The notes under the pieces were generated by a model. The model searched no databases. It saw nothing but the letters and a program-made list of their open reading frames with translations, and had not been told where the DNA came from. 64,000 nt of DNA, taken from BRHc4a sp049323755 (GTDB lineage Bacteria > Bacillota > Desulfotomaculia > Desulfotomaculales > Desulfocucumaceae). The DNA lies in contig JBMOPE010000018.1 in the NCBI GenBank assembly GCA_049323755.1, forward strand, positions 62,001 to 126,000, in the 5' to 3' direction. This document shows, piece after piece, positions 50,158 to 57,908 of the stretch (position 1 is its first letter; each line of letters starts with the position of its first letter). The translations under genes and the position numbers were made by a program.

Positions 50158-50751
50158 GTGGTATTGATTATAGATAATTATGATTCCTTCGTTTACAACC
50201 TTGTTCAGTACCTGAAAGAGATGGGGCAGGAGGTATGTGTTTTCAGAAATGATAAAATAGATATAAATACTATTGAAAAAATAAGCCCCGATCATATTAT
50301 CATATCACCGGGTCCATGCACTCCCGACGAGGCCGGAATTTCCCTGGAGGTTGTGAGATGTTTTTCCGGCAGGATACCCATTCTGGGCGTGTGCCTGGGC
50401 CACCAGGCCATAGGACAGGCCTTCGGCGGACGGGTGGTGAGGGCCTCCAGGCCGATGCACGGAAAAACATCGACTATAAGGCATGACGGGAGGGGCGTAT
50501 ACCGGGGACTGCTCCAGCCTATTGTGGTGGGAAGATACCACTCCCTGGTGGTCAGCACCGAGGGACTTCCCAATTGCCTGGAGGTGACCTCATTTACTGA
50601 AAGTGGGGAAATTATGGGGTTAAGGCACCGGGAATATTATGTTGAGGGCGTCCAGTTTCACCCGGAGTCTGTGCTCACTCCGGAAGGAAGGCAAATGCTG
50701 AAAAACTTCCTTAATAACTCGGAGGTTAGACATGAGCCCATTTCTGCTTAA
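50158..50751 (+). CDS. pabA: aminodeoxychorismate/anthranilate synthase glutamine amidotransferase
   Basis: 197 residues. It supplies ammonia from glutamine to the PabB partner. Class I amidotransferase triad: Cys in GVCLGHQAIG, His and Glu in VEGVQFHPESVL. The GTG at 50158, seven bases after GGAGGTG, gives the family start MVLIIDNYDSFVYNL. It overlaps pabB by 20 bases. The pab assignment comes from the neighbours; in many Firmicutes the same subunit also serves tryptophan synthesis. The double-hairpin repeat directly before its ribosome site may influence expression. Confidence 0.93.
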   Translation: MVLIIDNYDSFVYNLVQYLKEMGQEVCVFRNDKIDINTIEKISPDHIIISPGPCTPDEAGISLEVVRCFSGRIPILGVCLGHQAIGQAFGGRVVRASRPMHGKTSTIRHDGRGVYRGLLQPIVVGRYHSLVVSTEGLPNCLEVTSFTESGEIMGLRHREYYVEGVQFHPESVLTPEGRQMLKNFLNNSEVRHEPISA

Positions 50752-52195
50752 AAAGGTTAATATCAGGCCGGATGTTACAGCTCTTTTTGAGAGATTTCAG
50801 GGGTTGCCGGGAAGTATTCTTTTGCACAGCGGGATGATTATCAGCGGGCTTTCCAGATATTCTTTTATTGCCGTGGACCCATTTTTAACTATAACCTCCA
50901 AGGGAGAAGAGGTTACAATAAAAAGAAATGCAGGGCCAGGCTCCGGGGAATCAGAAAGAAAAGAAGGGAATCCCCTTGATATAATTGGAGAGCTTTTAAA
51001 AAAGTACAGCATGACGGAAATTCAGAGCCCGGTTCCTTTTATCGGTGGAGCTGCGGGTTTTTTCTCATATGACCTGGGGCGAAGGATAGAAAAATTACCG
51101 GAGCTGGCCCGTGATGATTCAGGAGTTCCGGACTGCTGGCTGGGTTTTTATGACGTGGTTGCAGCTGTGGATAATGTTGCCGGGGAGGTTTATATAACCT
51201 CAACCGGCTACCCTGAAGAAGACCCGGTCAGATCCGAAAAGCGCGCCAGGCAAAGGGCCGACTGGCTTGAACGGGAACTGGCGGCAGTCCTTGAAAAATC
51301 TGTTCCGGTTGAAAAGGATGTCAATTACCATTTAGGCATGGAAATGGCCGGTGATAATATTTCCGGCATGATATCCGATTTCAGCCGTGAAAGCTACTGT
51401 GCTGTTGTCGAGAGAGCCAGGGAGTACATTGCGGCAGGGGATATATTCCAGGTTAACCTGTCACAGCGTTTTCAGCTTCCAAGAAAAGGAGACCCATGGG
51501 AAGTCTTCAAGACCCTTAATAAGATAAATCCGGCCCCAATGGCAGCCTTTATAAACTGCGGAGATATTCAGGTAGTAAGCGCTTCTCCGGAAAGGTTTAT
51601 TAAACTGGCCGGAGGATCGGTGGAAACCAGGCCAATTAAGGGCACCAGGCCCAGGGGGAGAAGTCCCGGGGAAGACAGCAGGCTGCGGGAAGCCCTATGG
51701 AACAGTGAGAAGGACAGGGCAGAGCTTGTTATGATCGTGGATTTGGAGAGAAACGACCTGGGCAGGGTTTGTGCCCCGGGCTCCGTGATTGTGCCGGAAC
51801 TGTACAGGATAGAAGAGTATCCGACAGTATTTCACCTGGTTTCAACAGTTACAGGGAAGCTGGAGGAAGGAAAGGGATCTATTGACCTGTTAAAAGCCTC
51901 TTTCCCTGGTGGGTCCATTACAGGTGCGCCCAAGATAAGGGCGATGGAGATAATTGAGGAGCTTGAGCCGGTCAGGAGGGGTATTTACTGCGGCTCTATA
52001 GGTTATCTGTCCTATTGTGGAGAAGCAGACCTCAGTATAGTGATAAGGACCCTGGTGTATACAGGGGATAACATACATTTGCAGGTAGGAGGGGGACTTA
52101 CAATTGATTCCGACCCCCTTTCGGAGTATATTGAAACACTGGATAAGGCCAGGGCTCTAATAAATGCCCTGCGGATGGAAGGAGTACTGGTTTAA
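50732..52195 (+). CDS. pabB: aminodeoxychorismate synthase component I
   Basis: 487 residues. It converts chorismate and ammonia to 4-amino-4-deoxychorismate, a precursor of p-aminobenzoate and folate. The chorismate-binding domain fills the C-terminal half: SASPERFI, TRPIKGTRPRG, DLERNDLGRVC, GGSITGAPKIRAMEII. The Lys in PIKGT is the PabB-type residue; TrpE has Ala (PIAGT). The ATG lies inside pabA. Full length. Confidence 0.93.
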   Translation: MSPFLLKKVNIRPDVTALFERFQGLPGSILLHSGMIISGLSRYSFIAVDPFLTITSKGEEVTIKRNAGPGSGESERKEGNPLDIIGELLKKYSMTEIQSPVPFIGGAAGFFSYDLGRRIEKLPELARDDSGVPDCWLGFYDVVAAVDNVAGEVYITSTGYPEEDPVRSEKRARQRADWLERELAAVLEKSVPVEKDVNYHLGMEMAGDNISGMISDFSRESYCAVVERAREYIAAGDIFQVNLSQRFQLPRKGDPWEVFKTLNKINPAPMAAFINCGDIQVVSASPERFIKLAGGSVETRPIKGTRPRGRSPGEDSRLREALWNSEKDRAELVMIVDLERNDLGRVCAPGSVIVPELYRIEEYPTVFHLVSTVTGKLEEGKGSIDLLKASFPGGSITGAPKIRAMEIIEELEPVRRGIYCGSIGYLSYCGEADLSIVIRTLVYTGDNIHLQVGGGLTIDSDPLSEYIETLDKARALINALRMEGVLV

Positions 52196-53019
52196 TGGAT
52201 TCCGGGAGCATAATCTGCCTTAACGGAAAATACCTGGCTGCTGGAGAAGCGGCAGTTTCTGCCTGTGACGGGGCTGTTTTATACGGAATGGGACTTTTTG
52301 AAACAATTAAGCTAACCGGTGGTAAGCCCGCGCGGACGGATCTTCACCTGTCACGCCTTATGAACTCTGCGCGTGCTTTGGGGCTTAAAGTACCCTTCAG
52401 CGCCGAAAAAATAAATGAAATGCTTTACGGTACAGCTGAAAAAAACAATATCAAAGCGGGGGCCCTAAGGCTGACCCTCACCGCCGGGGGAGATGCAGCG
52501 GCACCCAGCGTTATAATAAATGTAAGACAACAGGTGTACAGCAAAGAGAAATATGCCCGGGGAATCAGGGCGGGGTTTACTAAGTTTAGGAGAAATGAGA
52601 CCTCACCTTTGGTACGGCATAAGAATCTTAACTATTACGAAAACATTATTGCAAAACGGCAGGCTGCTTCCTGCGGATGGGATGAGGCGCTATTCTTAAA
52701 TCAGCAGGGCTTTATTGCAGAGGGATCGGTCAGTAACATTTTTATAGTAGGAGGAGGAAATGTTATTACACCCGATGTCAATAGTGGTCTTCTTCCCGGC
52801 ATTACCCGCAGGAGAATAATTGATATATGTTTTTCCATGGGAATTAGCCTGGAGGAGAGGCCGGTGAGGCCGGAGGAGCTTTTTTCATCCGATGAGTGCT
52901 TTGTTACAAATTCGCTTATGGGGGTAATGCCTCTGGCTGCAGTGGATGACAGAGCTATTGGAAGCGGTTTGCCGGGGGAAATTACAACTGCGCTATTTAG
53001 GGAATTAGAAAATCAATAA
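52195..53019 (+). CDS. pabC: 4-amino-4-deoxychorismate lyase (class IV aminotransferase fold)
   Basis: 274 residues, PLP-dependent. It releases pyruvate from aminodeoxychorismate to give p-aminobenzoate. The PLP Lys is in RHKNLNYYENI; EGSVSNIFIV and GLLPGITRRRIID are fold-type IV signatures. A branched-chain or D-amino-acid aminotransferase cannot be ruled out from the fold alone, but the position after pabA-pabB (TAATG overlap) makes the lyase the clear choice. Confidence 0.9.
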   Translation: MDSGSIICLNGKYLAAGEAAVSACDGAVLYGMGLFETIKLTGGKPARTDLHLSRLMNSARALGLKVPFSAEKINEMLYGTAEKNNIKAGALRLTLTAGGDAAAPSVIINVRQQVYSKEKYARGIRAGFTKFRRNETSPLVRHKNLNYYENIIAKRQAASCGWDEALFLNQQGFIAEGSVSNIFIVGGGNVITPDVNSGLLPGITRRRIIDICFSMGISLEERPVRPEELFSSDECFVTNSLMGVMPLAAVDDRAIGSGLPGEITTALFRELENQ

Positions 53020-53029
53020 ACATTAATTC

Positions 53030-53060
53030 GGAGAGGGAGAGGTTTATGCCTCTCCCTTCC
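53030..53060. terminator. weak bidirectional hairpin between pabC and a convergent small gene
   Basis: GGGAGAGG / CCTCTCCC stem with loop TTTATG, but no good T run on either side. Confidence 0.4.
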
Positions 53061-53067
53061 TGACTCT

Positions 53068-53238
53068 CTAGAAACCGTGGTCATTGGAGTGTTCTACCAG
53101 GTCAATGGCGCCCAGGACTATGTGGGCCAGGCCGAACCCGGCTATTCCCCACCCCAGCGCGGGATTGGCGTTTTTCAGCACCAGTCCGGTGGCGGTTACG
53201 GCGGTACCGAGTACTGTCGGTAGCATACCTTCACGCAC
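53068..53238 (-). CDS. 56-residue hydrophobic protein
   Basis: A short gene with a GTG start about nine bases after GGGGG, encoding 56 residues that begin MREGMLPTVLGTAVTATGLV and end in an acidic, His-containing tail (DLVEHSNDHGF). Two hydrophobic, Gly/Ala-rich stretches suggest a small membrane protein with a hairpin. Codon use is regular and its frame has no alternative. I cannot name its family. Convergent with pabC. Confidence 0.65.
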   Translation of the reverse strand: MREGMLPTVLGTAVTATGLVLKNANPALGWGIAGFGLAHIVLGAIDLVEHSNDHGF

Positions 53239-53456
53239 CAGTTAATTCCCCCTTTTTTTTAGAGAGTACAGCTTTATTTTTATACTTTAGGGTTGTTTTG
53301 AATCGAGTTGCATTATGGACAAAGACCCATAAAATGGCGTGCATTTACATCGTTTAAAAAATCCCCTCTTTGGTATAAAAAAGGCGGTATATTAACTTTG
53401 TATTCTGTAAAAAATCATAGCAAAAACACGCCTTCTTTTAGGAAAGGAGCGGGTGT

Positions 53457-53987
53457 ATGTCCAGGAAAAATGATGTCGAAAGACAGGCCCAGGCTTTACT
53501 GGATACCGACGACAGGACCAAAAACTACAATTTAAAGGTCAGGATTAACGACGGGGTCGCCAGTGTGACTGGAATTGTTGACACTCTTGCCGAAAAGGAA
53601 CAGGTGGATCAAATACTGTCAGGAATCAAGGGTTTTAATGGAATTGATAATGGGGTTTCCATAAGCACCGACGGGTCAATAATAGACGAGGATGTTGTGG
53701 AGGAAGCAACGGAGGAGTTAAATGCCGCGCCCGGTGTAGACCTCAGAAATGTTGGGGTAAAGAGCGTAAAGGGTAATGTATACCTTATGGGAAATGTGTC
53801 CGGGCCGGAAGAGGAAAAGGCAGCCATAAGGGCAGCCTCCAGGGCCAGGGGAGTAAAATCGGTTATAAGCCAGCTTAAAATTCACACTGATGAGTATGAC
53901 ACCGATGATTTAAGGCAGATTTTTCACCACCAGGTGAATAACGACAGGGAAGTGGGAGCAGAAGTGGACAAAATGGATTTTTATTAA
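53457..53987 (+). CDS. BON-domain protein
   Basis: 176 residues with two BON modules, at about 5-70 (DRTKNYNLKVRINDGVASVTGIV) and 75-145 (GVDLRNVGVKSVKGNVYLMGNV), then an acidic tail. There is no signal peptide, so it is probably cytoplasmic or, in a sporulating cell, forespore-associated. BON domains bind phospholipid or polysaccharide surfaces in some proteins. AAAGGAGCGGG precedes the ATG, and a terminator follows 15 bases after the stop. Confidence 0.8.
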   Translation: MSRKNDVERQAQALLDTDDRTKNYNLKVRINDGVASVTGIVDTLAEKEQVDQILSGIKGFNGIDNGVSISTDGSIIDEDVVEEATEELNAAPGVDLRNVGVKSVKGNVYLMGNVSGPEEEKAAIRAASRARGVKSVISQLKIHTDEYDTDDLRQIFHHQVNNDREVGAEVDKMDFY

Positions 53988-54002
53988 TAGGAAATGTTAG
54001 CC

Positions 54003-54034
54003 TGGGGAGGTGAAGATTCACCTCCCTTTCTTTA
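54003..54034 (+). terminator. terminator of the BON-protein gene
   Basis: GGGAGGTGAA / TTCACCTCCC stem with a 2-base loop (or shorter stem, GATT loop), followed by TTTCTTTATT. Confidence 0.85.
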
Positions 54035-54127
54035 TTCATAAGGAAATTTGTTGCCAGACTTACAATTAACCAGTGAAGATACGTACATATATCCAACTTC
54101 TAACAGCCAATTTCTAAATTCCATTTT

Positions 54128-54850
54128 TTATTTGCATATTTCTGATAGAGCTGTTTTCCAGCTATGGCTGCTGGCCTGCCAGGCCGTTTGGGAACCATAC
54201 TGGCAGTATGAGCCGGGAAGCAGCTTTTTTTTAATTATTTCCGGTCCTCCTTTTTCAATATAATTACAAATAGTAAAAAAATCAGCCAGTGAAGCGTTTG
54301 TTTCGAATTCTGTGGCCATGATAAGGATAAGTTCGGGAAGATGTATCATAACTTTTGGCTTAACTACTGCCGCAGCAAGAGACCTTATCTCAACCTGAAG
54401 GTCAACGGGTTTATCAGTATATTTCTTATCAAAAACATCCAGCAGTGTTGTTTTTTTACCCGATATTTCTATCTTGCCGATACAGCTGCTTATTTTTCTA
54501 AGGGACTGCTGTGGAATCTCCACGTATTTGCCAACATATACTTCCGATACTGTTTCAATTTTTTCTAAAACACCGGGTATGCCCCTTCTTTTATATATGT
54601 CTTTTATGGTGCCGTATTCTTCCCCGGAATTAATCAGCGTACAGGTGGGTATTGATATTATACCCACCCGTATCTTATTTCGGTTTATCCTCACAATATT
54701 TAATGCCTTAAGGTCCTGTCCGTCCGTCCAGAAGATGGCTATATCCTCGGTGTTTTTTCCCGGGCTGCCAGCCAAAGCAGAAAGGGCATGGGAGGAGAAT
54801 TCAAGAGTAAATATAAAAAGAAGAGCAGCTATAAAGATTATTTTCCGCAT
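54128..54850 (-). CDS. secreted degenerate LytR-CpsA-Psr-like protein
   Basis: About 240 residues. The start is uncertain: ATG 54850 gives a clean signal peptide (MRKIIFIAALLFIFTLEFSS) but has no ribosome site; GTG 54961 adds 37 residues behind AAGGGG. The body follows the LCP phosphotransferase layout in outline: DIAIFWTDG, then IISIPTCTLIN where LCP enzymes have IPRDT, then VSEVYVGKYVEIPQQSLRKI and IGKIEI. The Arg-Asp pair that binds the pyrophosphate-lipid is absent, so it is probably inactive as a wall-polymer ligase. The similarity is by pattern only and needs a profile search. Confidence 0.5.
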   Translation of the reverse strand: MRKIIFIAALLFIFTLEFSSHALSALAGSPGKNTEDIAIFWTDGQDLKALNIVRINRNKIRVGIISIPTCTLINSGEEYGTIKDIYKRRGIPGVLEKIETVSEVYVGKYVEIPQQSLRKISSCIGKIEISGKKTTLLDVFDKKYTDKPVDLQVEIRSLAAAVVKPKVMIHLPELILIMATEFETNASLADFFTICNYIEKGGPEIIKKKLLPGSYCQYGSQTAWQASSHSWKTALSEICK

Positions 54851-55032
54851 AGAGGATATTGTTATCAGTAGAGGGCGTTTTATTCCATTAAAATAAAAGG
54901 GCCACCGGAGAGATTGAAAAATTAATATGTCATAATTCAAATAATCAATCAAATAGTCCACCCCTTGAGCATAATATGTTACAATATAAATATCTGTTTA
55001 ACTAAATAATACTAATTCGGGAGTGTGAGTTT

Positions 55033-56019
55033 ATGGACCGGGAGCTTACTCTGGAACTTGTGAGAGTGACTGAAGTAGCGGCGCTGGCGTCTTCACAGTG
55101 GATGGGCCGGGGGAAGAAAAACGAGGCAGACGGAGCAGCCGTTAATGCCATGCGAGCAATGTTTGACACTGTTTCAATTAATGGAGTGGTGGTTATAGGC
55201 GAGGGAGAGATGGATGAGGCGCCTATGCTTTATATAGGTGAAAAAGTGGGCTGCACGGTTTCGCCTGAGGTAGATGTGGCGGTTGACCCGCTTGAGGGAA
55301 CCAACATACTGGCCAAGGGACTGCCCAATGCCCTGTCGGTAGTTGCAGTGGCAGACAGAGGAAACCTTCTTCACGCCCCGGATATATATATGCAGAAAAT
55401 AGCTGTGGGTCCAAAGGCAGCCGGTAAAATACATATTGACGACCCCATAGAAAAAACCTTGGAGATAGTGGCAAAGGCTAACGAAAAAAGAATATCTGAC
55501 TGTACAGTAATGATACTGGACCGCCCACGTCACCAGGAAATAATTGAGTCTGTGCGGAAATCAGGAGCCAGGGTCAGGCTGATCGGGGACGGTGATGTGG
55601 GATCGGCAATATACACTGCCATTCCCACTACCGGTATTGACCTTTGTGTTGGTATAGGAGGGGCTCCGGAAGGTGTCATTGCAGCGGCTGCCCTTAAGTG
55701 CCTGGGCGGTGAAATGCAGGCAAGGCTCTGGCCGGAGGATGACGAGGACAGGGCACGGTGTGCCCAGATGGGTATATCTGACACCAGCAAAATCTTATAC
55801 ATGGATGATATGGTAAAAGGAGACGATGCCATTTTTGCCGCTACCGGGGTAACAGACGGGGAACTCCTCAAAGGTGTGCGGATGCTTGGAAATGACATGG
55901 CTGAAACCCACTCACTGGTAATGCGCTATAAAAACAAGACCATAAGATATATTAAGGCCATTCACAACCTTGGATACAAGGCCAACATGGTTTTCGGAAG
56001 GCCCATATATTTTGATTAA
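55033..56019 (+). CDS. glpX: class II fructose-1,6-bisphosphatase
   Basis: 328 residues. It removes the 1-phosphate of fructose-1,6-bisphosphate in gluconeogenesis. Metal and substrate motifs include VIGEGEMDEAPML near residue 57, DPLEGTNILAKG near residue 83, and GGAPEGVIAAAALKCLGG near residue 215. CGGGAGTG precedes the ATG. Single gene between an LCP-like gene on the other strand and a terminator. Such an enzyme is expected in an anaerobe growing on acids or alcohols. Confidence 0.95.
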   Translation: MDRELTLELVRVTEVAALASSQWMGRGKKNEADGAAVNAMRAMFDTVSINGVVVIGEGEMDEAPMLYIGEKVGCTVSPEVDVAVDPLEGTNILAKGLPNALSVVAVADRGNLLHAPDIYMQKIAVGPKAAGKIHIDDPIEKTLEIVAKANEKRISDCTVMILDRPRHQEIIESVRKSGARVRLIGDGDVGSAIYTAIPTTGIDLCVGIGGAPEGVIAAAALKCLGGEMQARLWPEDDEDRARCAQMGISDTSKILYMDDMVKGDDAIFAATGVTDGELLKGVRMLGNDMAETHSLVMRYKNKTIRYIKAIHNLGYKANMVFGRPIYFD

Positions 56020-56046
56020 TAAATTGATTCTAAATTACTGCACCTA

Positions 56047-56083
56047 TACCGGCCCGGGTTATCCCGGGCCTATTCATTTTTCG
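56047..56083 (+). terminator. terminator of glpX
   Basis: GGCCCGGG / CCCGGGCC perfect stem with loop TTAT, followed by TATTCATTTTT. Confidence 0.85.
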
Positions 56084-56195
56084 TCCCAGGTTGCCGGATT
56101 ATATTACATGCAACCTCTGTCTCCTGTCTCCTGACCACATAGGAATACCGATGAGCAAGAAATCATGTTATAATCACCATCAGGGGTGATTGCTG

Positions 56196-56357
56196 ATGAG
56201 ATTTGATCCCAGACTGATACTTGTGGCAGTTGTAACCGTTTTGGGAAATGCGTATGTACAGTACCTGGTCAATAACAGCATAGACTGGGTGAGTGCTTTG
56301 CTTATAGGACTGGTGGTTACCGCACTTATCCCACTTTTTATGAAAAAGAAGAAATAA
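56196..56357 (+). CDS. 53-residue two-span membrane protein
   Basis: A short gene starting at ATG 56196, eight bases after GGGGTG, with an extended -10 box (TGTTATAAT) about 25 bases upstream. The 53 residues hold two hydrophobic segments (LILVAVVTVLGNAYV and WVSALLIGLVVTALIPLF), a short polar turn, and a lysine tail (MKKKK). Both ends would lie in the cytoplasm. No family recognised. It precedes fliY by 68 bases but fliY has its own promoter. Confidence 0.65.
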   Translation: MRFDPRLILVAVVTVLGNAYVQYLVNNSIDWVSALLIGLVVTALIPLFMKKKK

Positions 56358-56361
56358 TGGG

Positions 56362-56390
56362 TTACGGAGCAAATGAAATTTTTGTATAAT
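56362..56390 (+). promoter_or_regulatory. probable fliY promoter
   Basis: TTACGG, 17-base spacer, perfect TATAAT at 56385-56390. This is a sigma-A-type site rather than a sigma-D flagellar one. Confidence 0.5.
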
Positions 56391-56425
56391 TAAAAAGAAT
56401 ATATGCAATTTAGGGGGTTTTCTAC

Positions 56426-57481
56426 ATGTCAATGTCTCAGGCAGAGATTGATGCCCTTCTTAACGGGGGAATGACCGGCGGAACTGAAGTCATAAAAGAC
56501 GCCGGCAATGAAAATACATGTAAAGACCTGCCTGAGGGGAACGTTTTGACTGAAGCGGAAGAAGACTTCACCCAGTATCTCCTTCCCCAGGAACTGGACA
56601 CAGTTTGCGAAATAGGAAATATTACTATGGGAAATGCCTCAACTCCCCTTTCCGAGTTGCTGGGTGTGCCTGTTAATATTTCGAACCCCCAGAGCTACAT
56701 ATGTTATCAGGAAAAGGTATATTCATCCTTTAATACCCCTTACCTATCGATACAGGTGGATTTCATAAAGGGTTTAAAGGGTTTCAACGTTCTGGTAATT
56801 AAAGAGGATGACGTGGCAGTTATTGCCGATTTGATGCTAGGTGGAAACGGTAAGCCTGATTCTTTTGAAGTCAGTGAAATGGCAATCAGCGCGGCCTCAG
56901 AGGCTATGAATCAGATGAACGGGGCAGCTGCAACAGCCCTGTCGGATATGTTTGGGGAAGCTATAGATATTTCCCCTCCTAAAACAACCCATATTAAGGA
57001 ACTGAAAGAGGCCGACCACCACCCGCTTCCCACAGATGGACCCGTTGTGGTGGTAAAGTTCATGCTGTCAGTTGGGGATTTGTTGGATACTACCATAATG
57101 CAGATTACCGGAGTTGAAACCGCAAAGGAACAGGTAGCACTTCTCTATAAAAAGATGGGGATTGTTCCCCCCAGGGAGGCTTTGGAACAGGACAGGCCTG
57201 ACACGGGGCCGGAGTCCCCGGTGGCGCCGGAGGAACATATTATACCGGACAGCGCCTCGGACAGCGCCTTGGAAATAGCTATGAACATACCTTTGGAGAT
57301 TTCCCTGGTGTCGGGCAGGGTTTCCTGCAGGGTGGCTGATATAGCCGGCCTAAAGCCGGGGTCGGTGCTGGATGTGAACAGCTCACTGAATCTGGTGGAA
57401 ATGGTGGCCAACGGGAAAGTTGTGGCGCTGGGTGAACTAAAGGACGGAAGATTTAAAGTGGTCAAACTGACTAACCAGTGA
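56426..57481 (+). CDS. fliY: flagellar motor switch phosphatase FliY
   Basis: 351 residues. The N-terminal MSMSQAEIDALLNGG is the CheY-P-binding peptide shared with FliM. Two CheC-like phosphatase modules follow (IGNITMGNASTPLSELLG near residue 63; AISAASEAMNQMNGAAATAL near residue 150), then a Pro/Glu linker and a C-terminal SpoA/FliN domain (residues ~275-351). It would dephosphorylate CheY-P and form part of the motor C-ring. It stands alone, away from any flagellar or chemotaxis operon. AGGGGG precedes the ATG. Confidence 0.9.
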   Translation: MSMSQAEIDALLNGGMTGGTEVIKDAGNENTCKDLPEGNVLTEAEEDFTQYLLPQELDTVCEIGNITMGNASTPLSELLGVPVNISNPQSYICYQEKVYSSFNTPYLSIQVDFIKGLKGFNVLVIKEDDVAVIADLMLGGNGKPDSFEVSEMAISAASEAMNQMNGAAATALSDMFGEAIDISPPKTTHIKELKEADHHPLPTDGPVVVVKFMLSVGDLLDTTIMQITGVETAKEQVALLYKKMGIVPPREALEQDRPDTGPESPVAPEEHIIPDSASDSALEIAMNIPLEISLVSGRVSCRVADIAGLKPGSVLDVNSSLNLVEMVANGKVVALGELKDGRFKVVKLTNQ

Positions 57482-57489
57482 AAGAGAGG

Positions 57490-57516
57490 CAATGCGGGGC
57501 ACAGCCCCGTTTTTTG
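57490..57516 (+). terminator. terminator of fliY
   Basis: CGGGGC / GCCCCG stem with loop ACA, followed by TTTTTT. Confidence 0.85.
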
Positions 57517-57584
57517 TTGTACTGTATCGTCTTTTGGTGCCGCTTGCGGCATGAAAAACTACCCTGAAAATACTGAACGTCCCA

Positions 57585-57785
57585 TTAATAAAACCACAGA
57601 GGGCACAGAGATCACAGAGAATTAACTCTCAGGCATTAATTTGCAGGTTATGGCAAAAGTAAACAATTGGAAAATTCTTACCTACCTACTTAATAAAAAA
57701 TATATAAAGATAAATGACTCTTAGGGCATTTAGTCCGGCTAAAAAAATCTCTGTGTCCTCTGTGTGCTCTGTGGTTAAATATGAC
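57585..57785. repeat. MITE-like element, inner part only, inverted orientation
   Basis: CCACAGAGGGCACAGAGATCACAGAGAATT...CTCAGGCATTAATTTGCAGGT at the left is the reverse of the right inner arm of the 21203 copy. CTCTGTGTCCTCTGTGTGCTCTGTGG is at the right. The outer GGTCGGAATACAG arms are missing. The remaining gap up to addB (57786-57908) is AT-rich and holds the addAB promoter region without a clear site. Confidence 0.75.
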
Positions 57786-57908
57786 ATGCAAGGATTACTT
57801 GCAATAATACAAATAATGAATACCGGTCTGGTTTTAGAAAAATGTGTTAAAATATTTTAGAAAAAGTAAATCCGGCTACGAATTCAAGAGTTAATGGAGT
57901 TAAAACTT

